A DNA stretch of 11,300 bases from Stephanodiscus triporus. Taxonomy: Eukaryota > Bacillariophyta > Thalassiosirophyceae > Thalassiosirales > Thalassiosiraceae. The stretch is from positions 1 through 11,300 of the forward strand of contig JALLAZ010001003.1 in NCBI GenBank assembly GCA_036939755.1, written 5' to 3'. A program made the translations under genes and the position numbers. Positions 1 through 7,889 of the stretch are shown here, piece by piece. The number at the start of each line of letters is the position of its first letter. Positions within the stretch are counted from its first letter, which is position 1. Under the pieces are notes generated by a model, which saw only the letters and a list, made by a program, of their open reading frames with translations, was not told where the DNA came from and did not search any database.

Positions 1-14
1 CGGTCTGTCCGGTT

Positions 15-824
15 TTATTTTTTGCTCCCGCCAAAACACTCAATGTCACGTTTTAGGTTTACCAGTCTTAAGTGATCAGAATACATTTCCTCCGGATGAC
101 AAGGACAAGGACAGAGTGAGCCTTGTTCTGTGAGAAAATACAACCAGGAAACAAGATTCTCATGATATGCATACGACAGAAATCCTGACCACCAACCCGA
201 TTGCTGATCAGAAAAAATCATTGTGTTGGGAATCATATGGGCAATGACATACAATGACCATATTAGCCGGATCATCATCAGTGCTCATCCAAAATTCTCC
301 ACTGTCATCGAAAGAAATCCAAAAATGATAGCTACCTGAAACTGGAGACGCTAGCCATCCCTTCATGCAAATATCATAACGATCACCAACAAAATGCTGC
401 TGTGCCTCCAAAAAATTTCCTAGATGATCTGTCATGTTTGGTGGGGTGGCAAAATTTCTTGTTCCGCTCGTCAAGTGAACAACGTTAGAACCTTCAATAT
501 CTGTCCATGTTTCCAAAGTGGCACCACAAGAGAATTTACACCCGTCAAGAGATTCGATGCATTGATCTGTAGTGAGATCGCTTGATTTGGAGCAGTTGGC
601 AACAGGGTTTTCACACACCATATTCCTTGTTTGCAATGCATGAGCCCTGTTTCTTGCAGTGATTTGCAAATATGCATATGGATATCACAAATGGCATCAA
701 ACAGTTTAGAACTCTGAGAGATATCTCCACAGAACCAAATATTTGCCTGATTGTAGGAATAGGCCCAATCACTTAATCTAATGTCATCCTTGGAATCATT
801 CACAAATGCTTTGGCATCAAGCTA
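15..824 (-). pseudogene. PA14-domain protein fragment, frameshifted
   Basis: Read on the minus strand, 669 to 208 encodes a stretch with the hallmarks of a PA14 (beta-barrel, carbohydrate- or surface-binding) domain. It runs from ETWTDIEGSNVVHL through NFLEAQQHFVGDRYD and GWLASPVSGSYHFWISFDD to EFWMSTDDDPANMVIVCHC. PA14 domains of this sort occur in secreted or surface proteins such as fibrocystin-L-like proteins. A cysteine-bearing stretch precedes the domain. The frame then stops near 208, but a second frame (278 to 15) continues with EMYSDHLRLV, which resembles the usual DHL end of the domain. Upstream, a third segment (821 to about 687, with LSDWAYSYNQANIWFCGDI) lies in another frame, behind an in-frame TAG at 822-824. 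No ATG, signal peptide or splice pair joins these pieces convincingly. I therefore read them as a decayed gene or gene fragment with at least two frame breaks. Unrecognised introns are the alternative. The domain call is fairly safe; the gene model is not. Confidence 0.55.
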
Positions 825-897
825 AACAATTTTCAAATCAATACCTTTTTCTTTTGGTCCATTATATGATGCCGACATTACCAACCAAGTTCATGCC

Positions 898-2646
898 ACT
901 ACATGGATAGGGACGACCACAACATTAGACGACACGCCATCACTGATAAGGACTTGCTGACAAAGTTGGAGGATGACTTGCAAGTTTGAAGCTGGGTTTG
1001 TGCAACTTTGGCAAAAGGGGAGCAACTGTAGCAGTGGACGAACTGAAACAACTGCACATTATGGACACGTGGACAGAAATTGATCCTGCCAAGATATCAC
1101 AGGATGAAGAGAGAATGCGGGCTCTTTCATCCCTATTTTTCTAAAGGAGAAACGTGCATCAACAGAGCACCTTAACGGGCATATATATCCAAAGAAGAGA
1201 CAGCGTCACCAACGGTGTCAACAGAGTCAACATTCATAACTGCAGCTATCACAGCACACAAACACAGAAAAGTCAGATGCTATGATATTCCGACTGCGTG
1301 TGTGAATACCGACATAGATGAAGACCTACTGATGGTGTTGATGGGAGATCTAGCAGACATGATGATACAAATAGTGCCACAGGTATATAGAAAATACGTG
1401 ATGGTAGACAAAAGTCAAAGGGAACACCAGTTCTGTATGTGTAACTACAGTAGTGAACCCATATGACCCATGCGTGGCAAACAGGATGACCAAATGAGGC
1501 AAGCAGATGACCCTCATGTGGCACGTGGATGAACTAATGCTAATGTTGTCATGCAAAAGTGACTTTGAGCTCACAAAGAAGTTGTCTTGTTATTTAGCAA
1601 AAATATGTGGACCAAAGCTCACTATGCATACAGGACGGACTCACAAGTATCTAGGAGTAGATATGGAATTCTCAATGATACCTCATCTCAAGAATGTGAT
1701 CACTGAATTTCCGGAGATTATCAACAGGTAATCGCCAACGCCGGCAGCAGACCACTTGTTCAAGGTCAGAGACGAGAAGGATGCAAAATCTTTAGAGGAA
1801 GAGAGAGCACTAGCCTTTCATTACACAGTCGCTAAACTCTTATTCATGGCAACGAGAGCCAGAAGAGATATTCAAACTGTGCAGTAGCTTTTCTCGCCAC
1901 ATGAGTTAAGATTTCAGATCCAGACAAGAAGACTGGGGGGGAAGTTAAAGAGAGTTTTGAAATACCACCTCAATGGAACTAAATATCTGAAGTTGAACTT
2001 GAGCATAGAGAGCCTGGGCGTACTCAAGTGGTTTGTGAACGGAGCACACAACATACATTGGGACTGATGCAAAGGACACAGAGGTGCAATTTTCACAATG
2101 GGGAAAGGAGCTACATCAAGTTATTTGTGCAAGGTAAAGCTGAATACGAGGAGCTCAACTGAAACTGCCCAAAGTGTTTTGGATACTATACTTCATACAT
2201 AGCCAAGAATATCAAGCAGAGTGTGGGGGTTTGTATCAGGATAGCACTAGCACAAAATGGACAATTCTCGAGTGGAAAGAACACAAACCACATTAAGGCC
2301 TTTTTTTATCAAGGATAAGATAGATCAAGGCAAAATGAGTTTCATTGACTGTCCAACAGAAAGCATGTGGGCAGATGTACTAACTAAACCATTACAGGGA
2401 ATGGCATTCAAAAGAATGAGGGCAGAGCTAATGAATTGCTTTGTAGACTATGAGGAGGACAAAGACCAAGAGACTCCCCAACATATCAAGTTGTCTGAGA
2501 GAGAAGAAGTTCCCTCCCAGACACCGCAGGAGTGTGTGGGGAATAGTGCAAGATCACACAAAGCAACAGACAGACAAATCGGAGTGTGCAGACTAGTGAA
2601 ATGCTCGGAACCACCAGCTCAGAAGAGAGTAGAACACAGAGAGTGA
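898..2646 (+). pseudogene. Degenerate Copia retrotransposon pol (RT-RNase H)
   Basis: Conserved Ty1/Copia polymerase blocks appear in order but in shifting frames: NFGKRGATVAVDELKQLH near 1005, LSSLFF then LKEKR near 1125-1155, TVSTESTFITAAITAH near 1215, RCYDIPTACVNTDIDED near 1280, and WHVDELM near 1519. They continue with THKYLGVDMEF near 1642, LLFMATRARRDIQT near 1837, GTKYLKLNLS near 1977, NTRSSTET near 2144, and CPTESMWADVLTKPLQG near 2350-2400. Every block has a counterpart in the intact copy at 9592-11298, so the two belong to one family. Lesions visible by comparison include stop codons, several frameshifts, and loss of about 27 codons between the LYV block and the NPYDPCVAN block. 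There is also a seven-residue loss after VDMEF, and the second catalytic aspartate of VDD (bases 1531-1533) is now glutamate. The 3' end reads TPQECVGN followed by a tail and TGA at 2644-2646. The 5' limit is approximate. It cannot encode a working reverse transcriptase. Confidence 0.88.
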
Positions 2647-2654
2647 AGAAAAAA

Positions 2655-2730
2655 CTCACTTTCTAATAATTATTTCGCAATACAATGTCATGTGCTTAGC
2701 ATCATAAATCGATGTCTTCTCAACACCAAA
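2655..2730 (+). repeat. Copia 3' noncoding homology (possible LTR start)
   Basis: Just past the stop of the broken pol, this stretch aligns by eye with the complement of 9502-9576, which lies just past the stop of the intact pol. Shared words include CTCACTT, ATACAATGT, TAGCATCA and TTCAACA-like segments. A purine-rich stretch precedes it at about 2635-2654. The TG at 2686 could be the first bases of a 3' LTR. No 5' LTR is in the window, so the boundary is unproven. Similarity fades after about 2730. Confidence 0.45.
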
Positions 2731-3446
2731 TCTCAAGATTTGCAAGCAGACAGAGAGCAAGCAGAGGGGAAAAAAAGAAAAAAGAGTTACTACCACTGCG
2801 ACATCCAGCAACTTGAAGGGGAGACCCATGACAAAAGCAAACGGGTAAGCAAATTGCGACGTAAAACCTTCTAATAAATGCTGTCAATGACCCTTTTATG
2901 AATTGGAGTGAGTTATTACACGCCGCTGTGGCTTGGTTTTGTCCAATTCCTCTGATTGGCCGCCAAAGCGCATGACAACGACGACAATGCTGATGACAAT
3001 GATAACGATGATGATGACGTCAGCGGCAGTGGTGGCAGTGATGGGGACATAGTGCGATGGCGGCGGTAATCTGGACCAGATTTTCCGCGAGTCCAGACTT
3101 GGAATGCTCGCTCACAAACACCAAAAATGAATTATGGCAGTCACCCAGCAGTAGTATCAGTGATTTCCTTTATCAGTTGGAGAGAGAATTGCACGTGATA
3201 CTTTGTGTGCGATATGGATCAATGCATTTCAAAACAGCAAATATGCTTCATCAAAGTCCCAGAAATCAAGTTGTCATATTCACACCCGTAATGAATGAGG
3301 TATTGATAACCTCTATCATTGACAGTTGTGTTTTAACACATATATCAGCAATAGAGTTCCCCAACTAGTACGCTCCGAGGCCGGATCTATGACGTATGGT
3401 GGTGCGCGCGAGTGTGATCTTGATTTTTCGTTCCATTTCCTGGAAT
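2731..3446. other. Gene-poor stretch between Copia remnant and helicase 3' end
   Basis: I see no recognisable gene here. The left part (to about 2880) is A-rich and may be the rest of the decayed Copia tail. Around 2973-3020 there is an imperfect GAC/GAT repeat. An open frame from ATG 3057 to 3368 (103 codons, plus strand) has a purine -3 base and follows CCAAT-like (GATTGG near 2953) and TGACGTCA elements. Its product, beginning MAAVIWTRFS, matches nothing I know, and its composition is not clearly coding. It may be a gene remnant or chance. The last 80 bases before 3447 would be the helicase 3' UTR on the minus strand; I saw no AATAAA signal there. Confidence 0.4.
3015..3022. promoter_or_regulatory. 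TGACGTCA palindrome (bZIP/CRE-type site)
   Basis: A perfect 8-bp palindrome of the kind bound by bZIP proteins lies 35 bp upstream of the ATG at 3057. TGACGT/ACGTCA elements are known CO2/cAMP-responsive elements in Phaeodactylum promoters. A single site could be chance, and the downstream frame is not an established gene. Confidence 0.2.
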
Positions 3447-6149
3447 TCAAAACGGTTTACCTTTTATGTCCCTACTCGTCTTCCTCATTGGTTTCCTCTT
3501 TTCATTCTCGCCGCCGCTTGCACCATTCCTACTTCTATTGCTACCGTTCCTGGCGGCTGTCCCGACTGTGTCCTTCCTTTTCCTCGCACCGCCCTTCACG
3601 TTATACTCATCTTCCTTATCATTCATTTCATTGTCCCATCCATCATCGCTCTTCATCATTGTAAACCCCTCCAGCTTGGCATTGCCCTTACTTTTTCCTC
3701 CCCCCTTGCCGTCCTTGTCCCCTCCCCCGCCCAATCCCATGATCTGCCGCGCGATGGGCAATTGCCATCCGTAAGCGAAAACGGTGCTCGCCCCCGCCCG
3801 TCCCGCTCGTGCCGTTCGTCCCACCCTACGAACGTACTCAGCGGGGTCCTTCGGGAAGTCAAACAGGACGACGTGATCCACCGGGTTGGACTCGAAGTCG
3901 ACGCCTCGCGCGGCGCGGTCGGTACACACCAGGACGCCCTCCGCGTACGCCCCGCCGCGCTCGTTGTCCTCTTCCCTCGACGGGCTCGACGAGAAGGCAT
4001 GCAGGTTCCGAAGTCGATTATCCGGACTGAGCGCGTTGTGGTACGCCCACACCCTGCTCCTCTTCCCCCCCCTGTCGTCCCGTTTCAGCGCGTTCTCGAC
4101 ATCCCTGCACGTCTCGACGGTGTTGCAGAACACGAGCGTCCTGTCGCACCTGCGTCCCCTGAGCGCCTTCAGCAATTCGCGCACCTTCAGGTCGAAGCAC
4201 GCACGCTGATCGCGGTTCATCGTCGAGGGTACCGAAACGTCGACAAGCGTCTGCTGCACCGCGGGCGTGATCCGATGCAATCCCGGCCCGCGAAGCTCGG
4301 TGACGTTCGGCACCTCCGCCCTTATCGCGTCGAGGACGTCCGTGGGGAGGGTGGCCGTGACGAACACGAACTGAGTGCCGGCAACAACGTCAACGTCGTC
4401 GTCGTCCTTCGGGTCGTCGTCAACCACCCCTCCTCCTCCTCCTCCTCCTCCTCGTCCACCATCGTCCTGTCGCACGGCCGCGCCAACGGCACGCAACTGA
4501 GGTCCGAACGTCTTGTCGACCATCAAAAAGTCCACCTCGTCGAGCACGAGCGCCCCAACGTCGCCCAAGTCGAGGCCGGAGTTCCTAGTCCTGAGTATCG
4601 TCGCAAGTCGTCCGGGCGTGGATATCAGCACGTCCACGGACATCGATCGGAGCAGACGTATCTGATCGCGGATGTTCGTGACGCGCGATCCGGCCGCGGT
4701 GGTGACGAAGGACCGGAACGTCCACGAGGCCGGGGATGATGACGATGACGACGATGACAACGACGATGACGACGACGACGACGACAAGGACAACGACGAC
4801 GACGTTTTCAGTCCCTCGCTCAGGTAGACGCATACTGCGTGGATCTGATCGGCGAGCTCCGCCGTCGGCGCGAGGATCACGACGCGCGGTCGTCCGCCGT
4901 CGCTGCGTCCTCCTCCTCCCCGTCGTATTCGTCGTCTCGTCTTCTTCCGTCCGCCTCCGTCGTGGTCATGGTCGCGGTCGCGATCCGCACGCATCATGCG
5001 CGCCAGCAGCGGCAGGAGGTACGCCAACGTCTTGCCGGATCCCGTCTGATCGGCGACGACGCAGCTCTCCCCCCGCAGGAGGGACGGCCACGCCAGCGAC
5101 TGCACGCGCGAGGGTCGATAAATATTCGCGGCGGCGCACAGTCGTCGGAAGTCCTCCCCGAAGTCGTCGTCGCGCGCGCGGCGGGAGACGATGACATCGT
5201 CGATCGATTTCCGACTGAAGAACGTGGACGGCGGGGGGGGGGGCGCCGCGAATTCGTCGACGAATTCGTCTCCGTCCGAACGAGGCCCGGGCGTCCGGCG
5301 CGGTAGTAGTGGTTTAGGCGCGACGTCCTCTCCCGTCTCGTACGGAGCGTCGTCGACATCATCATTCCCTCGGAAATAATAATCGCCGTCGTCGTAGTCG
5401 TCGTAGTCGAAATCGCCGAACGCATCATCTCGTCCTCCTCCTGCGTCGGATACCGCCGGCATAATATTCCTCCTCCTCCTCATACCCCTCCCCTCGCCAC
5501 CGACCCCCCCCCCCCCTCCCTTTCTCCGGGAAGCCGGCTCTCCCTCCTTCCCACGACGCGCGTCCGCCGACGCCGCTCGACCGTCCCCGTCGCCGCTCCC
5601 GGCCGCCGCCGTCGTCGTCGTGCGTCTCTCGTGGTACGACATCATCGAGGACGTCGTCGCCGTCGTCGTCATCGACGACGATGGCGTGAATCGCACGACC
5701 GTCGTCGTCGGCCGAGGCCACGTCGTCGTCGTCGTCGTCGTCGTCGTCGACGGCGTCGACAACGACGACGACGATGACGACGGACGACGACGATGATGGA
5801 TGACGAGGGCGGCCACATCGTGGCGACGGCGGCGGTGGCGGCGGCGGTGGTGGATGCGCGTCGTCGACGTCGTGGTCGGTTGGGTCCCGGACGACGACGT
5901 CGTCGCGCCGATCGTCTCCATCGTCAACATTGTCGTCATCATCGCGGCGGCGGCTATCGCGGCGGCCATCGCGGTCTTCGTCCTGGTAGCGGACATCGGC
6001 GAGGGTGGCGTGGAGGGAGGGAGGGAGGGAGCGGATGGAGGCGACCGGTCTGGCTGGGTCAAAAGTTGTGTGGTTAGGCGCAGAGTTTTTGAATGGTCGG
6101 TGAGAAGAAGAGAGAGTGATGTGATAAAGATGCGAGTGATGTTCCACAT
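3447..6149 (-). CDS. DEAD-box-family ATP-dependent RNA helicase, RH39/RH22-like
   Basis: A single-exon frame of 900 codons. The frame is open a little further upstream, to a TAG at 6221, but 6149 holds the first ATG. Core motifs are in order: Q motif (Q350), motif I TGSGKT (K373), Ia PTAEL (428-432), TPGR (511-514), motif II DEVD (537-540), motif III TATL (598-601), [18 protein letters not shown] (743-751), and [12 protein letters not shown] (from 774). These unwind or remodel RNA using ATP. The FGPQL segment after motif II recalls plant organellar RH39, so an organellar rRNA role is a guess. The N-terminus ([16 protein letters not shown]) is hydrophobic with basic residues and could be a targeting signal. 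Residues about 50-330 are low-complexity Thr/Ser/Arg-rich and acidic stretches. Further insertions lie between I and Ia, after Ia (Ser-rich, about 449-471) and between II and III (Gly/Asp-rich). The C-tail is basic. DEVD, TATL and RRVGR depart from DEAD, SAT and HRxGR. Divergent from threonine dehydratase. Family assignment is firm; subfamily is tentative. Confidence 0.9.
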   Translation of the reverse strand: MWNITRIFITSLSLLLTDHSKTLRLTTQLLTQPDRSPPSAPSLPPSTPPSPMSATRTKTAMAAAIAAAAMMTTMLTMETIGATTSSSGTQPTTTSTTRIHHRRRHRRRRHDVAALVIHHRRRPSSSSSSLSTPSTTTTTTTTTWPRPTTTVVRFTPSSSMTTTATTSSMMSYHERRTTTTAAAGSGDGDGRAASADARRGKEGEPASRRKGGGGGVGGEGRGMRRRRNIMPAVSDAGGGRDDAFGDFDYDDYDDGDYYFRGNDDVDDAPYETGEDVAPKPLLPRRTPGPRSDGDEFVDEFAAPPPPPSTFFSRKSIDDVIVSRRARDDDFGEDFRRLCAAANIYRPSRVQSLAWPSLLRGESCVVADQTGSGKTLAYLLPLLARMMRADRDRDHDHDGGGRKKTRRRIRRGGGGRSDGGRPRVVILAPTAELADQIHAVCVYLSEGLKTSSSLSLSSSSSSSSLSSSSSSSSPASWTFRSFVTTAAGSRVTNIRDQIRLLRSMSVDVLISTPGRLATILRTRNSGLDLGDVGALVLDEVDFLMVDKTFGPQLRAVGAAVRQDDGGRGGGGGGGGVVDDDPKDDDDVDVVAGTQFVFVTATLPTDVLDAIRAEVPNVTELRGPGLHRITPAVQQTLVDVSVPSTMNRDQRACFDLKVRELLKALRGRRCDRTLVFCNTVETCRDVENALKRDDRGGKRSRVWAYHNALSPDNRLRNLHAFSSSPSREEDNERGGAYAEGVLVCTDRAARGVDFESNPVDHVVLFDFPKDPAEYVRRVGRTARAGRAGASTVFAYGWQLPIARQIMGLGGGGDKDGKGGGKSKGNAKLEGFTMMKSDDGWDNEMNDKEDEYNVKGGARKRKDTVGTAARNGSNRSRNGASGGENEKRKPMRKTSRDIKGKPF
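4736..4803. repeat. Imperfect GAC/GAT repeat coding a Ser run in the helicase
   Basis: The plus strand is almost entirely GAC, GAT and AAC triplets. On the coding (minus) strand this becomes TCG/TCA-type codons, giving a serine-rich insertion of about 23 residues between motif Ia and the TPGR motif. It sits at a position where DEAD-box cores tolerate loops, so it is probably a slippage expansion rather than a functional element. Confidence 0.75.
5608..5790. repeat. CGT/GTC trinucleotide repeat tract in the helicase N-terminal region
   Basis: Dense CGT/GTC/GAC triplets, including an uninterrupted (CGT)9 run at 5721-5748, encode runs of Thr and Ser on the minus strand. All frames stay open through much of the tract because its triplets read as Thr, Asp, Val, Arg or Ser without stops. 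The exact protein sequence here is the least reliable part of the helicase, since indels would merely switch between open frames. Confidence 0.75.
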
Positions 6150-6544
6150 GTCGTAAGTACTACCGTACCATAGTACGCTCTCGCGTGGGCTGCTGTGGTA
6201 TCGTACGGTGTTTACCAACTATGAAACACTTCCGCTCGACCAAACCCTTGGGAATCTTGATGGGAAGGAATAGTAGAATCTAAATACACTCAAGTAATCA
6301 ATGCTAGAATATAATTGTTTCAATAGCGGTAATAGATCGTAAAAATAATATCAAACCACACAAACGAAACCCGCCGAGGCAGGTGAAGGTGGTGTCGTCA
6401 TTCGTCATACATCATTCATCACCATCGTCGTCGTTTCCTCCGACGCGACAACGAACCCAACTATCTAGAACTCATCCCATCCCGCCCCGGCACGAAAAAC
6501 AAAACACAGAGTAATAGTATCCCGATAATCCATAATAATACACA
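6150..6544. promoter_or_regulatory. Divergent 5' intergenic region (helicase / threonine dehydratase)
   Basis: The 395 bp between the two start codons must contain both 5' UTRs and both core promoters. The centre (about 6270-6365) is AT-rich, in contrast with the GC-rich genes on either side. An inverted pair ACCGTAC (6162-6168) and GTACGGT (6203-6209) lies near the helicase end. A CATCGTCGTCGTT trinucleotide patch occurs near 6425. No perfect TATA box is obvious on either strand. An in-frame TAA at 6536-6538 fixes the upstream limit of the threonine dehydratase frame. Promoter function is inferred from position only. Confidence 0.5.
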
Positions 6545-7818
6545 ATGTGGCGTCGGCCCGCGTTCGCCGCCGTCGTAGTCGGCCGACGACGACGACGGCA
6601 TCGGACGACGACGACTACGACGGCGAACGCGGGGACGACGACGACCCGCGCCGCCGCCGCCGACGCCGCATCGCGCCGACGACAGACGCCGACGACGCCG
6701 CCGACGCGACGCCATTACGGCGGGGGGGGGTCGTGGACGAGGTCGGGCGGCGGCGCCGCCGCCGCCGCGGGGGTTCGCGACGACGACGGCATCGATCCCG
6801 ACCCCGACGACGTCATCGACATCCTCGAGTACGGGTACATCGGGAAGATACTCAACGCGAAGGTCTACGACGTGGCGGTGGAGACGGAATTGCAGTACGC
6901 CGAGGGCCTGAGTCGGGTGAGAGTCCACGATGTACTACCTATCTACTTGTATTTATACATGCGTGTGCTTTTCTCGGAAAGGGGGGGTGGGGGGGGGTGG
7001 GGGCGTTTGTTTATATTATTATACGTCCGCCTCCGACCTTCCTCGTCCCCCCCCCTCTCTCTCTCCGCTCCATCCATCCCTCCCCATCGTCTTACGCCCG
7101 ACCCTCCGTTATGATTATTTTTCGTTCCGAACGAACACGCGACCGAAATAAAAACCTAACGCCCGACGCCGAACGCCGAACGCCGGACGACTTGCGCGAC
7201 GAAACGGGGGCCAAAATAAAATTAATAATAATAATAATAATAATAAAACAGCTCCTCGACAACACCGTCCTGCTCAAGCGCGAGGACACCCAGCCGGTCT
7301 TCTCGTTCAAGATACGCGGCGCGTACAACAAGATGGCGTCCCTCCCGCCCAAGTCGCTCGAGAGGGGCGTAGTCGCTTGCTCCGCCGGCAACCACGCGCA
7401 GGGCGTGGCGCTGTCGGCGCGCAAGCTCGACTGCCGCGCGGTGATATGCATGCCCCTCGCGACTCCCTCCATCAAGGTCAACGCCGTGCGGTCGCACGGC
7501 GGGAACGGAGGCAACGTCGAGGTGCGGCTCGTGGGGGACAATTACGACGAGGCCGCGCACGAGGCGAAACGATTGGAGAGGGAGGAGGGACTCGCGATGA
7601 TACACCCGTTCGACGACGAGCTCGTTATCGCCGGGCAGGGCACCATCGGTGAGAGTAATAATTGTGGTATCGTAGGATTGGGGTCATTTTTCGTTTTTGT
7701 TTTTTGTTTTTTTTTAGGGGACCTCTCCCCGGAGGGAATGCGCGTGATATCGGAGACGATCCATATAAGAGTGAAAAATCGGCACCCCCACCGAGAAGGT
7801 CACGAGCTGACGTTTAAG

Positions 7819-7889
<71 letters not shown>

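Noticed and set aside
3057..3368. 103-codon plus-strand frame as a real gene
   Set aside because: The start context is reasonable and promoter-like words lie upstream. However, the product is unrecognised, the frame is short, and no intron or domain supports it.
3396..4739. 447-codon plus-strand open frame opposite the helicase
   Set aside because: It is antisense to conserved helicase motifs, is rich in Arg/Pro/Ser/Val, and has no recognisable domain. It is a by-product of GC-rich triplet-repeat coding sequence.
5608..5790. CRISPR-like or tandem regulatory array
   Set aside because: The repeat unit is a single codon inside a coding region, with no spacers or conserved repeat of suitable length.
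5425..6147. 240-codon Asp-rich minus-strand frame as a separate protein
   Set aside because: It overlaps the helicase N-terminal extension in another frame and arises from the CGT/GAC repeats. It has no domain of its own, though I keep the frame ambiguity as a finding.
6150..6544. tRNA or small RNA gene in the divergent intergenic region
   Set aside because: I looked for a GTTCAAATC-type T loop with paired acceptor ends and found none. The 7-bp inverted pair alone does not support an RNA gene.
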